64,000 nt of DNA from Melampsora larici-populina 98AG31 (GCF_000204055.1 NW_006768784.1:370624-434623), one strand, 5' to 3'; counted from the stretch's first letter, positions 45,851 to 58,490 are shown. Notes: a model not told the origin generated them from the letters alone. Numbers and translations are program-made.

Positions 45851-47350
45851 CACAGCCCCCAATCACAAGTCACTGGCAGGCCAATGCCTCCCACCAACCC
45901 TAGCAAGTTATGAGCAAGTTATGAGAAAGCTATGAAATGGATATCAAATGGATAACATACATTGATTGAGAATTTGTTGAGAAGTGGTTGGGATACCACC
46001 AAAGTTGAGATGATGTCATACAGCATCATAAACCTGTACAAACCTGCTCCTGTATTTCCCCACCAAGAATACGTAGTTTATTAACCTTTGTGATGTAAAT
46101 TGACTGAGTTATTGAGGTTTGAAAAAAAAATCACGGACAAAAGATACTATTTTTGTACTGTACCTAAGAATTGATTCTGGAATATCTCAGGTTTATGAAT
46201 ATACATACAAAAAAAATTGATAATCCTTTTGAAAATATGTTTCTCCACATTTTTGTCCCCTAAAGCCTTCCTGTTAGGGCTGCGACCCAACCCTGAACTT
46301 TCAGGGCCAGCCCCGGGGCGCCGCCCGGCCTCAGCAAAGCCCAAAGGCCTTCCAAAATGGATCAGGGCAAGACAGGGCACGCCCTGAGTCTGACGCCTCG
46401 GGGCCAGGCAGCGCCAGGGGCTGTTTTTAGCCACAAAAACCACTCAAAGAGTCATTATTCCATTTGTCAAAATTGTAAAAGAGTGACTTGCTGTGGGATT
46501 TTTTGAAGGGAAATGATCAGCAGCCCCGGTGCCCGACCCGCCCAACCCAGGGCGCGCTGGTGATCATCAGCACGCTAGGCTTGGCGGCCCCAGGGTGCGT
46601 ACTGTGAGCACTCTGAGATTGCTCGGGCAGAGTTGGCCGGGCAAGGCCGGGTCCGGGTCGCAGCCCTACTTCCTGTATGGGCAGTATTTTTACATGTAAT
46701 TCCTGGATGTGTCTGCAAGTTTGCTTTTCTGAATTTCTTTGCCCCAAGACAAATTTTGAGGGAACATATTGCCAAAATCATTCTGCATTTGATTGATATA
46801 CATGTAAATGGTATTTGACAAACATTTCTTCCATAAACTTTGCCATATTCTGCCTAGAATTGAAGAATCAATCAAATTGTTGACTGCTCATGTACACACC
46901 ACAATTACATATAGAAATACTGCCCATACAGGAAGGCTTTAGGGGACCAAATTGTGGAGAAACATATTTTCAAAAGGAATATCAATTTCTTTGTGTATGT
47001 ATATTGATGAAGCTGGAAGATATTCCAGAATCAATTCTTAGGTATAGTACAAAAATAGTATTTTTTGTCCGGGATTTTTTTTCAAACCTCAACAACTCAG
47101 TCAATTTACGTCACAAAGGTTAATAAACTATATATTCTTGGTGGGGATATACAGGAGCAGGTATGTTTATGATGCTGTATGACATCATCTCAATTTTGGT
47201 GGTATAACATATTTTGCTGGTAACTGACCCAAAACATCTTGATAGCAGATGGATGTTATGCTGAAAACGAATTGAGGTTTTGTTGAAAACATTTTGGAGA
47301 TATTGGATATACTGGCCTGCCAGTGACCAGTAGTTGGGGGCTGTGCTTGT
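45851..47350. repeat. Foldback element with ~450-bp inverted arms
   Basis: The left arm (about 45851-46274, continuing at 46669-46700) is the reverse complement of the right arm (about 46905-47350). Shared blocks include CACAGCCCCCAA/TTGGGGGCTGTG, CCTGCTCCTGTAT, TTTATTAACCTTTGTGA, GAATTGATTCTGGAATATCT-like and CCCTAAAGCCTTCCTGT. Arms are about 85-90% alike. No transposase inside; a non-autonomous foldback or large MITE. Confidence 0.85.
46275..46668. mobile_element. GC-rich hAT-type MITE nested in the foldback arm
   Basis: Ends TAGGGCTGCGACCC and GGGTCGCAGCCCTA are perfect 14-bp inverted repeats. It is flanked by the 8-bp direct repeat CTTCCTGT at 46267-46274 and 46669-46676, and the intact sequence without the insert is visible in the other foldback arm at 46929-46936 (reverse complement). 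TAGGG-type ends and 8-bp duplications are hallmarks of hAT. Its GC content is far above its surroundings. 394 bp, no gene. Confidence 0.9.
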
Positions 47351-48585
47351 TGGGTTATAAGTTCTACCTTGCAACAAGCACATTTTGTACTGTTGCCACA
47401 GTCACCAAGGCAATCACATTTCCATCTTGGTGTAATCGGCATTCCCCCAGTTTAGTACACAATCCTAGACAAGTCATTGAGACACATTCAGAGGCCTGTA
47501 ATTGAGCACAAGACTTCATTAAACTAGTTCAATGAACCTGCCTGTATAGACAAATTTGAGAGGTGGTGCAAGTGCCCAATCAACCTTTTTCAACTTGACA
47601 GCATCTGGAACTACCACCCCAAATTGTGGAGTATTGGGGTTTTCCCACATCTGGCAAGAGTTGATGACGTCCCTATAAATCAGTTTTCCCAAAGGTGTTG
47701 ACAAATCCGGAGTCTTCTCTTGTAACCACATTGCCTGCAAGTCACTCTCAAACTATCCAGGTTGCTCAGGACCTTCCAGCAATCTGGAATGCAATGGTTG
47801 ACAGGACCAATTGAGTGATGGTGCCTGGCAAGTGAGAAGCTGCCAGGAAGGATAACAGCGGCAGGCTCAATTGAAGAATGACATTACCTTTGGTTTTGGG
47901 GGGAGATTTGGTACTGGAAGATCAATTACAATGGAATTAGGATCAATAGGTCAAGCACTCAAGGTCAATCCTGAGGGTACAGAACAATGCCTTTACAAGC
48001 CCAGTGTGCACTTGTTGCTTTACGTGCTGTCAACCCAGGAATACAAGGACAAACTTGTGGGGCGCTAGCCATAGGAACGATTTGGGGCAACACAGTTGAT
48101 GGTGTACCCAGAGCCTCGGTGGTGGTGGACATATTTGAAGTCGTGAGTCGTGACCTCAGGGTGCTGCTTATCAAGAATCAAGAGAAAAACAATGGCTAGG
48201 TGGGACGGAAGCTCTGGTTGGGGAGCGTCACTTTTGTAGTTGTCAATTCCAAATGACTTATATATGTCAAGTCAAACTTTAGATCTGAACAGACAATCTC
48301 AACATCAAGATTTTTCAAGCTTGTTCAAGACTTTGGTTTAGTAAGAAAGGTGACAAGAAAATTTCTCACCCAGTATTACTTTTGTTTAAGAATCCTCCAT
48401 ATTTTATTATGGATATGAATCCTATCTTATGAAGTGCGGTGAATTGACAAATTTTCCTCCTTCTTTTGCCCTTATCAAGTAGCTCTGGTGAAATCACCCT
48501 TGATTCCCTTCTATGTAACCCTATGAAAGTCATTGTCTAGTGTAATTACCATGCAAGCACCCGCCCAATAATTTTTGAGAATCCT
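47351..48585. other. Spacer with coding-like fragments on the minus strand
   Basis: Minus-strand fragments such as WKCDCLGDCGNSTKCACCKV (about 47420) and FGVVVPDAVKLKKVDWALAP (about 47590) look like decayed coding DNA with a Cys-rich piece. I do not recognise the family and see no intact gene. Confidence 0.35.
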
Positions 48586-48589
48586 TTGA

Positions 48590-48850
48590 GTCTTACAATC
48601 AACACTGCCACAATACAATACTTGGTATAGTATCAAGGATACTTGGTAAAGTATCTCTTTCAGGATACTGTCCCAAACAGATATTGGTAAAGTACAGCCC
48701 ATTAGGATACAATACTGGATACCATATCAAATTCCAGGACACTGTTCCTGGCTGGTTTGGCTACAGTACCCCTAATACCAGGTACAATACCAATATGTAT
48801 CCCAGTATCAATGATACTAGTACAATACTGATAAAGTATCTTGTATCTGA
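48590..48850. repeat. Degenerate GATACTnnnnAAGTATC repeat field
   Basis: About ten imperfect copies of motifs such as ATACTTGGTATAGTATC, GATACTTGGTAAAGTATC and CAATACTGATAAAGTATC in both orientations, many palindromic. Confidence 0.8.
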
Positions 48851-48959
48851 GTCAAACACAAAAATGTATTGAATTGCTATAATGAGAGAAAGCAAATAAA
48901 AAGCAATTGAAAAGAACAAATGAAAAGAAAAAAGAACTTTAGGTCTCGGAGTCAAACAC

Positions 48960-49080
48960 AGAACAACAAGTTGTATTTGAGGAAAGAAGAAAGAACGAGA
49001 AAAAAGGAAAAAAGAAAAAAAGGGGAAAAAAGGGAAAAAAAGAAAAAAAGGAACAACAAAAGTATAATTTAAGGAAAAAG
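48960..49080. repeat. A/G low-complexity tract
   Basis: Runs of AAAAAAGG and AAAGAAAA on the + strand; phenylalanine-rich frames on the other strand are by-products. Confidence 0.85.
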
Positions 49081-49089
49081 ATATAAATT

Positions 49090-51090
49090 GAGTCAACCCC
49101 TCCTCTTGCGGTGCGGCTTATCCAATGCAATAGACTCTGCCATACAAGATTGACACTCTTCAAATTCCATTCCTTTGATCTCAATACCATCCTTGGACCA
49201 AAGTCAAGCCTCAACTGATTGTTCAACTGTTGAAGGTTTCAATGCCCCTCAATCACAGGCGCAGACAACTGCAGCTGCAGAGAAAGTTCTCTCCACAGAA
49301 CATGACAATCCACAGACTGCCAAGTAATCTCTGGCAAGAGAAGATAAGATGGGATATCTTGAAGCATTCACCTAGGTAATAAGAAATTCAATTGCTGTCA
49401 GTATGATAAAAAAAGTGAAGAGAATATATGAGAGAAAACCTTACCTTCCACCATTCAAGAGCAAGATGTGGATCCTTTTCAACTGCTTTAGAAGTCTGAT
49501 CAACATGCTCAAAATAATTTCTAAGCTCATTTTGGTTCCGTGTCTGAACTTTTTTTCTATGTGCCCTAAACCCGTCTTTGTCCTCCTCCTCATCATTAGA
49601 TCCACCACCTCATTATTAGATTCACCGCAGTGATCTTCCCTGCCAGAGTTCAATTTTGCTTTTCTGATATCAAATGTGGATTCTAATAAAGATTGAGCTG
49701 TTTTGTATTTGTCCAAGTTGTTGCCAAATGCAAACTGGAAGGAATCAGTTTGCCACAATGGATGGAGGATAGTAGTGAGAACAAGCACATTGGATTCAAG
49801 TGCTTCAGCTAGATAAGCTTTGACCCTGACATGCATGGCATGATACATTGCAAACAGAGGGTCGGCTTGAGATTTGCATGCATCAATTTTATCTTTAAGA
49901 GATTTCTTCAGCTTAACATGTTCACAAATCACAAGTGATCCAGTTGGAGCATCCACTTCAAATACCTTGGTTAATGATTCAAAATCCTTTATTGAAACAT
50001 TGGTTTCCTGTTAGTTGAACTAAAGAATGGATGTGAAGATACATAAGGAAAAAACTTACTCAATGTATTTTGATCAATTTTCCCACCTGCTTCCATTGAT
50101 CTGGAGAGATGAACACTTTGCTGAAGCTCCCGCAAGGTTGAGCTGTATCAGGATTGCTGGGTTGCAGCTCATATTTCAATTTTCACCATTTTTGTTTCTG
50201 GTAACCTCCTTCTGGTCATCTCTGAGCATTCTATCAATAACCTGTGATATATGATTTCAGTATGAGATGTAGATAGTTGCTGACAACAAGACACTCACTT
50301 TTTGAGCATTAAATAACCTGTCCCAGCATTGAAGCTTTATATTCCATCAAATTATGTACCCCAGAATTGGCCAAGGAAATTTAACCCCCACACTTACGCA
50401 AGTGGCGTCAAACACAGCTAACATCCTAGAAGATCCATCAATTTTACAAGAAATTTCATCAAGCTATAAATCAGATGATAAGCAGATATTAGCAAATATG
50501 AAAAACAATTTCTTGGGTTCATGCATATGAATATAAACCCCATATTGGTTTCTGGGGGGTAGTTGTTGGCCACCTCAAGAAATCCAAGGAGAGATTTGTT
50601 ATTGCAAACTAAAAAGTGGTCCTTGACCTTGAAACAAGCAGCCTCATGGATCCAACCCTTTATAGAAAGCTTCATCATCCACATCCACAGCCATGAGAGG
50701 CCTTGATATACCAGTTTTAACCATATTACAAGCATCCAAAAGCCTGTGTTGGAAGAGATGCCAATCAAATCTGGCATACATCAACAATCAAAGAGCTTTC
50801 TTTTCTGGTGGGGGGCAGTAATTCACCCAGTAAGTAACAATATAGCCTTAGGGTCTCACTGGTGCAGCACACTTATTAGGCTTGCTCTTAGATTTTTCAG
50901 TTTGGGCTTGAATGTCAGCGGAGGGAAGCTTCTGCCAAGCACTGAACATTACTTGGAATGCTCTATCTTCATTGTCAAAACAACAGGCATACAAGCAGTG
51001 TTGTTGGTCATTGATTTGTCACCCATTGTTTGGATGTTGATGTTTCCAAATAAGGAATTAACATTAGTAGGTCTACATAGATATCATTGA
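49090..51090 (-). pseudogene. hAT-family transposase relic
   Basis: 49956-49441 matches the middle of the hAT transposase at 63110-63420: LVICEHVKLKKSLKDKIDAC versus the VKYVQLKSSMETRLKKM type, then KAYLAEALESNVLVLTTILH, then FAFGNNLDKYKTAQSLLEST. The C-terminal dimerisation region follows at about 49360-49100 (YPILSSLARDYLAVCGLSCS, VERTFSAAAVVCACD) with in-frame TGA codons where an Arg and another residue are expected. Upstream exon-like pieces reach about 51090 (DGSSRMLAVFDATCVSVG near 50430). Dead copy, opposite orientation to the hAT gene at 60382. Confidence 0.75.
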
Positions 51091-51589
51091 CATATCAAAA
51101 GTAGGAGAAACACACACCTTGAACATGTGAAGGTCCGCTGGCAGTTCCATTGGTCATTGGTTGGTCACCCACAGTTTGAACCAAAATTAAATCCAAATAT
51201 CCAAGCCCTGGAGACGCACTGAGAAGGCTGTTGTACCCTGTTCAACCAGCACAACATTGATCATCTGGGCACTAAATCAAGATTTAGCAAAGAGATGACT
51301 TACTGGCTTTCAGGATTAATGTCCAATTGTCTTTACCTTGTGTGATAACGCACGGCATTCAAACACCGGCAAAAACAAGCTGTCAATGCAATTTTTGAAA
51401 GACTCCAAAAGAAAAACTGGAATCAGATGAGTCTGATCAGTGAACATGATAGATAGGTCAATTGTCTCACTCGTGAGTTTGAGACATGTAGTGCAATGAC
51501 AGAGTTTGCCGAAGGAGGAGACAAGAGCACATAAGCACTTTTTACGGCAGGTCGGCCTGCGGCCTCAAATCAAAGCGTTGGGACAGCAT
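51091..51589. other. Spacer, possibly the 5' part of the dead hAT element
   Basis: No convincing coding region. It may contain the decayed N-terminal portion of the transposase relic. Confidence 0.35.
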
Positions 51590-51599
51590 TTTGTCTAGC

Positions 51600-51725
51600 T
51601 AGTCCGGGGTCATCCTGATCTTAGTCATCATCCTGATCTTTAGTCAGTCATCCTGAATTTAGTGAATCATCCTGATCATTAGTCAGTCATCAAGATTTAG
51701 TCAGTGATCATGATCTCGACACGTG
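51600..51725. repeat. Degenerate tandem repeat with TCATCCTGATCTTTAGTCAG units
   Basis: About five imperfect copies of a 20-25-bp unit of TCATCCTGATCnTTAGTCAG type. Confidence 0.8.
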
Positions 51726-52578
51726 ATCTCTTCAAGTCTCTTCAAAGTAAGCCATATATACAAGATCGATTAACAACTGTATTGGTGCTCATTCAACTTA
51801 AACCTAAAAAGGAAAACGATTTCTTTTGGATATCATGACACGAATCTGCAAAGTGGCTGTGGTTTCATCTGATGAAGGTTTCCTTTGATGCAACCTTACC
51901 ACCACGTCTTGACTGAAATTGATTGAGCATGTGTTGAAGAATTTGTTTGGGATTGCGAAAAAGTGATCAGTTTGTGTATGAAAGAGTTTCGATGATGATT
52001 TGTGAGAGGATTGAGAGGGTTTTCACTGTGAGTGACTGTGAACTGAGCAGTGAGAAGTCAGAGTGAAATTCTACAGAATCAGAAACTTCATCTGCGAGAT
52101 AGCCGAACTTCGAAGTGGGTCTATGTGTATTTTGAATGTTTTGAAATCAGTATCAACAAGTTTATTGAGAGTTTTGAATCGATGGATTTGAGAGTTTTAA
52201 ACAAACATTTTGATTGAAAAACACTTCTCATCAACTTCTCTTGAACTAACCAAAACCTAAGAAATTTAAACAAAAGAAAGAAATTCGATTCAAATCACAC
52301 CATCATCAACAACCAAACTCGATTTGAATAACTTAACCGAAATTTATTACATACCACCATTACCTATTAATGATTTTCGATATTTGAATTATAAAATAAA
52401 AGAGAATTTCAATCTCAATCCGAGTTTGAACTTTACCATTTTTATACCAACTTCCTTTGAAGTTTACCTCCTTAACCTTTTTCCGATTCAATCAATTCAC
52501 TACTAATCCATTTGATCTCTCCTTTACCTTCACTTTTTTGATTTTTTATTATCTTTTTTTGTTCTTTTTATCAAAAAA
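51726..52578. promoter_or_regulatory. Upstream region of the GH26-like gene
   Basis: AT-rich with a pyrimidine-rich leader (TTTTTTGTTCTTTTTATC) just before the start codon, common upstream of fungal genes. No other gene seen. Confidence 0.4.
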
Positions 52579-54471
52579 ATGTTCAACTTCAATCCTAATC
52601 TCAATCTCATCAATCTTTCAATTCTGATTACCATCTTATCAAGTTTGATTCAATTCTCTTCAGCAGCAATAGCTGAACTTGATCAAATTTATTATGGTGT
52701 TTGGTTAGATACTGATGTTGGTTATCAAGATACTCCTATACTTTATAACACTCGATTAGGTCGAAATGCTTCGGTCTTTCATATCGCTCAGAATATGCCT
52801 CTGACTCCTTATAATTATACCACTGGTGCTGGTGGTCCGGCTCCTGAATATGTTATCGAGAATACGGCTACCGATGCTGCTGTCTTCATCACGGTTTACC
52901 CTACTGCACTCACAGTTCTATCGGATAATGATTTTACTGTTTTGGGTAATCAAATCTTAGCTTGTTGAGTCTTTTTTTTCTTTTCTCTTTTTCGCTTTGA
53001 CTCACTTCATTTGTCGATCATCATCTGTGACTTCGTTTTCACGATTTCATTATCTAATCGATTTCATATGCTTATCGATTCATCAAACGGCTTTTCATTA
53101 ATATCCATGCTTCATTGAAAACTTCTTCCACATCTCAATTAATCGATCTGTTCTATCATCTACATTCACTAACAACCTCGTTCCTTTCAATTTCAACAGA
53201 TCAATCCGACTTCAATCGAACAGTCTTTTTGAGATGGGCACCCGAAATGCAGGGTCGTTGGAACCCGTCAGTCATCTATCTTTGCTTGACTTTTCGAGTG
53301 ATAATTCACTAACCGATTCTCTTGACGAAATCTATAGTTATGGTCAATTACCCGTTCTTTTTGTGCAATCATGGCAAGCAATGTACAAAGGCATCAAGGC
53401 AATCGCACCCGCAACAGTGGTCGTTTGGGCTCCTAACTTGGGAAGCGGTTATCCGTTCGGTCAAACTGCTGATATCGCTGCTGAAGATCTCGCTGTGTTA
53501 GATACCAACAAGAATGGTCAATTGGATGCTGGAGATGATCCTTATGCACCTTATTACCCTGGGGATGATTATGTTGATTGGATTGGTCTTTCAGTTTGTA
53601 AGCAAAGCATACCTGTCATTCTTCAATATACAAACAGACCAAGTGATGCTTATCGATTCTTGCTTTGTTCTTTTCTTTGATCTCAATACTAGATTTCAAA
53701 CAATTCTCCGTCAATACCAATCTTGCTCAACCTGCTGGGTTCTGTAGCGACATTCTTACTGGGATTAACTCACAAACTGGACATACCACAACCGTGAACT
53801 GGTACGACACATACTGTACTCAAAAGCCATCCAAAGCCTGTCTTATCGCAGAATCCGGAGCAGCTTATCATCCCAACATCAATACCGGTACTGCTACTCA
53901 ATTACAAATTCAACAAGCATGGTGGCAAGATTGTATTACAAATACCACTTTTATGGATCGATTCCCAAGGCTGAGACTACACATGCATTTCGAGTATGAA
54001 AAGATGGAAGCTGATATTGGGGCACCTGATCTCAGAGACTATCGTTTGACCAATGTGTCTGAAGTCCTTACTGCTTTTCAAAATGATTTAAATACCGTAC
54101 AAGACCGATATCATTGGTAAGTTGATCTTCAGCTTCTGTCACTATCACGATAGCCAAGACTGACTTGATCGAAAATGACCATCCCAAATAGGGCTCAATA
54201 CCGAGTTCCAACCCAACCCATCAAGACCACCGGACCCGGAGTGTCAGCACCAAAAACTGCAACACTCGCAGTTCCAACACTTGTTTTACAGACTCTGAGG
54301 AACCCACTTGCTACTGGGCTACCCACCCTGTTCGGTACCCGAGCAGCATCAGATGCTTGGAAAGTCACCGTTCCGATCGGTATCAGTGCTCTCAGCTGTA
54401 TCTCTTCCGGTGTTTATTTCATTGGAGTCGGAAGAGCTAGAGCTTTGAGGGCTAGGCGATCGATCGATTGA
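52579..54471 (+). CDS. Secreted GH26-like glycoside hydrolase with C-terminal membrane segment
   Basis: Probably hydrolyses a beta-mannan or related plant or fungal wall glucan outside the cell. Five exons (52579-52945, 53200-53266, 53338-53597, 53693-54116, 54192-54471) join in phase to 465 aa. Residues 1-30 form a signal peptide (ISILITILSSLIQFSSAA-type core). FLRWAPEMQGRWNPYGQ places the candidate acid/base Glu at about 138. Next is QSWQAMYKGIKAIAPATVVV, typical of GH26, then WAPN, and DYVDWIGLSVY. The candidate nucleophile is Glu at about 285 in CLIAESGAAYHP. The last exon is a linker ending in VTVPIGISALSCISSGVYFI, a hydrophobic segment followed by Arg-rich residues. That could be a membrane anchor or part of a GPI signal. 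Family assignment by motif; substrate unknown. Confidence 0.8.
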
Positions 54472-56660
54472 TATAGATGACAATAACGTCTAGTTTCGAA
54501 CATGAACTCTATTTAATCCATTAAGAATATCCAACGAATCGAAAACAGAGGAAGAGACTTATATTTTCACTTTTGGTCACCTTTCATTTTTTCCTACTAC
54601 ATCATTCAAGAACAGATTTTAGAGAGAGGACTTTCAATTTTTTTTGGCTTGCTTGCTTTAACTTGGGTGGGTGTTTTTTTTGAAATTTTGGGCAGATTGT
54701 CTGTTTTCTTTGGTTTACTCGGTTCTGTGATTCTTGTGATTTGTTTCAATTGGTAAACCAAATTAGCAAAGTTGAAGAAGCAGAAGATGATGAATGCAAG
54801 TTGAAGATTGATAGTTTTTTTTTTGGTTTTTCTGAGGGGGAGTCTTTCTTTTTGGTTTTGAAATGGTAGCTTTATATGTATTTTCTTTTTTGTAGTTGAA
54901 TAAAAATGTTATTTGCTGGTAAAGAGAAGTATGAAGAAAAATTTACACACATTATCAATAATTTTTAAGACGGTTTTTGGGATGTCTTGGAGATACAAAC
55001 TGCAAGTAGGTTTGGGATTGCTTTTCTGGGGTTTTGATTGACAAAAACTGCAAATGGTAATGGCAGAAATACTTCAAAAAATTGTTGTTGCAATTTTTTT
55101 GTTATGCTAGGGTCCCAAGCTTTGTGGTTGAGCAGTTTTAATTACAATTGAATGGTGATCTAGAGATCATTCAAATCAAGCTGAGCCCACACAGCATCAG
55201 CTTTGGTGCACACTCTTCTTACTTCTTTTTCTGGATCTGGCTTTGCTTTGACAAAATGCTCAACCACCAGGCTTGGTTGGGTCCCTGCTCAACAAAAAAA
55301 TTGTGGCAAACATTTCTAAAACTACTGTACCTTGAAACCTTCTTGGGAGTATGGTTGCTAGCTTTGAGGAGTGTAAAATGTCAGACCACCAAGTTTTTCT
55401 CTGAGATATTGATGCCAAGACACAAAACTTAACCTGATTTGGGATTTAAGGATACTATTGGAGTCATGGCATTGGTAGGGATCCAGATATCTTGTTGAAA
55501 TTTTGAGTATTTCAACTTTTTGTTTTAATTGGTTTCTACAACATAAGAAATTCTGTCTTGAAGTGGGGTTCTTTGTAAATACTGGCTGGTCCAACATTTT
55601 ATGCTTCTTGGCACTTTTGTACATTTCTATCCATTTACATAGGAGATAAACCAAGGGAAATGGCTGCTGAGCAAAGGATGAGTTGACAATAGATCAAAGA
55701 AAATGTTCCCCATCAAATAGCTATTGGATCTTGTGTCAGTGGGTTCTGGTGAACGAGATCAGAGATGGTGTACTGTTTAATAGGGGGTTTCAAGTTTGTT
55801 TGTTTTTGCATAATTTTTGTACAAATTTGGAAAAATTGTTCATAAAGATAATCTCTGTAAAACCAGTGTATCTTTAATCTGGGACACTTTTCTAGGTCTC
55901 CTGATTTAGAAAAAAAGTTCATGCATAGTTTACAACAATGGGTGCATGTTGTGGTAGTGTCAAAATATGTAAGAAGCTTGAAGTTGAAACCCCATAATGG
56001 CGACCAGACTGTGACACATCTTGCCAAGATTTTCATGTGTTGTTACACCTTCAAACTATTTTTGGATTTGGAAATAACAGAAAAATGCATTAGAGTGTAA
56101 GTGACATACTACAAGATGTTGGCTGCTTACCTTTACAAACCCATCTTCAATAATTGAGATGTTCTAAGCAAAATGATCCCTGAAATTTCCCTAATAAACA
56201 AGTTTAAGAGTTGACTTGGTGTTTGAAAGCAGTGAGGTATGTGGCTAGATTGATTTTGCATTCAAAGTTAGTTCTGCACTGGGAGACTATTTGTTTGTGG
56301 TTGGTTTACACCCTCAGTCAGCCAGCATTTCACAAGGATAGAAAGGTCATATCAAAATATCCAACACAATGGATTTTGTTTTGAACTTTTTTTATGTACA
56401 TATCCACCAATACACTGGCCACCAAAGCTTGAAATCAATAAGGAGGCTTGGTTCAATATCTTTACAGTCTTTTCTTATAAAACTGAGGAAATGTTTTAAA
56501 ATAAATTACCATAAAAAAATCCCATTTTGTAAGTCAGGATGGTCAACAGCAATCAACAGCTTCTTGCCAAGCCATTGATCCATATTTTTTTTGTCTTTTG
56601 TGGGTGTTTGATGCCTATGATACCAGTCTTGACAACTTTATTTTCTTGTTCACCTCATGC
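54472..56660. other. Spacer without recognisable gene
   Basis: T-rich 3' flank of the GH26-like gene followed by AT-rich DNA. Open frames up to about 107 codons show no family resemblance. Confidence 0.45.
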
Positions 56661-56669
56661 ACCACCAAC

Positions 56670-57310
56670 AAAGATGCCTTGGATTGGAAAATCCAAGGTA
56701 TCCTCAGATGGCGGTAGCCTCGGACTCAAAGTCCAAGTAAATGTTCCAAGGAAATCTTTGAGCGCAAAGAAAGCCTTGGATTAATTCCTTGGACATGCAG
56801 TCCAAGGGAATGTGTACCCAAGGATACCTTGGATTTTACAATCCGAGGTATCTTTGTCGGCAGTGATGTTGTTTGTCTAGTCAGTTTTGTTTTATAGTTT
56901 CCCAGGTTTTCTTGTTGCTGTAACTGTTCAAGATCACTGCTCATAGAAATTGGGGATGTTGTTGAAGATATTTTGATTCATTACTATTGAGTGAGGAGCA
57001 TCTGGCATAGAGCAGTGATTTCAATCATACCCTCATAGAAGATGTCTGCACCGCCGGCATATTATCCTCAGATTTGAGTATCCAAGGTAAAAGCGGGCAG
57101 CTGTGTTTGACGATTCATTGGATAAATGTGAACCAAGGTAAATATCCAAGCTAACAGCGGGCATTTCTGTCTGAGAATATCTTGGACATCCAGCTACCAA
57201 GGAAACCATTGGCCCGAGATCATCTTGGCCAGAAGCAATCAATCATATACTCTTGGACAGTTTTTCTCAGAGTTGGTATTGTAGGTTAACATCGGACAGC
57301 CCTTTCCAAG
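56670..57310. repeat. Cluster of CCTTGGAnT...AnTCCAAGG hairpins
   Basis: Short perfect or near-perfect inverted repeats: CCTTGGATT/AATCCAAGG (56677-56698), CTCGGACT/AGTCCAAG (56719-56737), CCTTGGAC/GTCCAAGG (56787-56807), ACCTTGGATT/AATCCGAGGT (56826-56849). Further half-sites with AGCGGGCAG-type partners continue to about 57310. The stem core TTGGA is shared by all. Confidence 0.85.
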
Positions 57311-57954
57311 GTTAACACAATGTGGCTTTGCCTAGCTAATATACAGGCAGATTGTATGGACCGATGAATGCCTATGTATCATTGGTGGCTGTTGTCCGAG
57401 TTTAATCAAGCTTGGTCATAGACTTTACAAAGTCCCATGCTCACGCATCTTTGTGAGGCGTTGAGAGAGGGACTTACACCAAATATGTACGCTCCATAAC
57501 CTCAGAGATTTGGGTTTGGCAGGGAGCTTGCTTCAAGTCCTTATACCTTTGTCCACACCAAGGATTTGGATATAGTACAAAGGGAGAACTTGTACCCTGA
57601 TATCTTGCGCTGAGACTACAATTTTTTTTCCCAAGGAAGTTAATCCCTTCTTGCCAAAAATGTGCTTCAAAGATTGGGTCTTAGCAGCAAATTAAGAATG
57701 TTGATCATCTGAATCCATTTACCATAATTGTTCTTAATCCCGTCTCTGTTGACCCAACTCGTCATCAAGAAGCTATTTACCATTTTGATTTTTGGATATC
57801 TTTATCAATTTGAAGTTTTCCATCAATCATTTGAAGCCCTTGAGCAAATCTCAGAAACTTCTATCTTGACGTTATTGAGAATGAGATGATGTTGATGAGA
57901 GGTAATCCTCAAAACTTACAATAAACAGTATCTGAAAATACTCAAAAAAGCTTT
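57311..57954. other. Spacer without recognisable gene
   Basis: No gene or strong repeat seen. Confidence 0.4.
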
Positions 57955-58490
57955 GAAGGTTTTGGGCAAATCCCTAGGCTAGATCAGCCCAAGGTTATAG
58001 GTTTCATGAGAGACAAAACACCCTACGGGGTGGCTAGCAGATATAAAAGCCCCTAATAATAATGTAAAAAAGACAACCAATAAAAAAAGAACGCTACCAA
58101 AATAGACCATAACATGAACAGAATAACTCACAAAAGGTAAAAGAGAAAACAAAGTAAAATAATAGCCACATGAATAAATAATAAGAAACAGCTCAGTACT
58201 CAAAAGAACAAAGGAAAATAAATCACTAACTGAAATAAACTTAAACAGCTAAAAAAATAATTGTGAAACCAAGGAGGAAAAATATAATTCTGACATGACA
58301 AACCTGGGATAAGGGTGGGTGGGCGCAACTAATAATAGAAAGAATCAAAAGGAAAGCGACAATAGGAAGTCTTGACAATTGTGAACACGATGGGAAGGAA
58401 AATTTGGAATGATGGAAAACAGCCTATGACATCATAGCTGTTGACAAAAGGAATATGAAAGAAAAAACCGACCCGTCAGTAAACAAAACA
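57955..58490 (-). repeat. Dispersed repeat, copy 2 (inverted relative to copy 1)
   Basis: Reverse complement shares the ordered landmarks described for 28050-28690, including CTAGCCACCCCGTAGGGTGT and GCGCCCACCCACCCTTAT. Divergence is high (roughly 65-75% alike in the blocks by eye). Phe/Leu-rich minus-strand frames are composition effects. Confidence 0.7.

Noticed and set aside
46275..46668. Frames within the GC-rich insert as genes
   Set aside because: Short, no family resemblance, and explained by a MITE with target duplication.
54601..54860. T-rich stretches as possible terminators
   Set aside because: Fungal poly(A) signals are too loose to assign a site from sequence alone.
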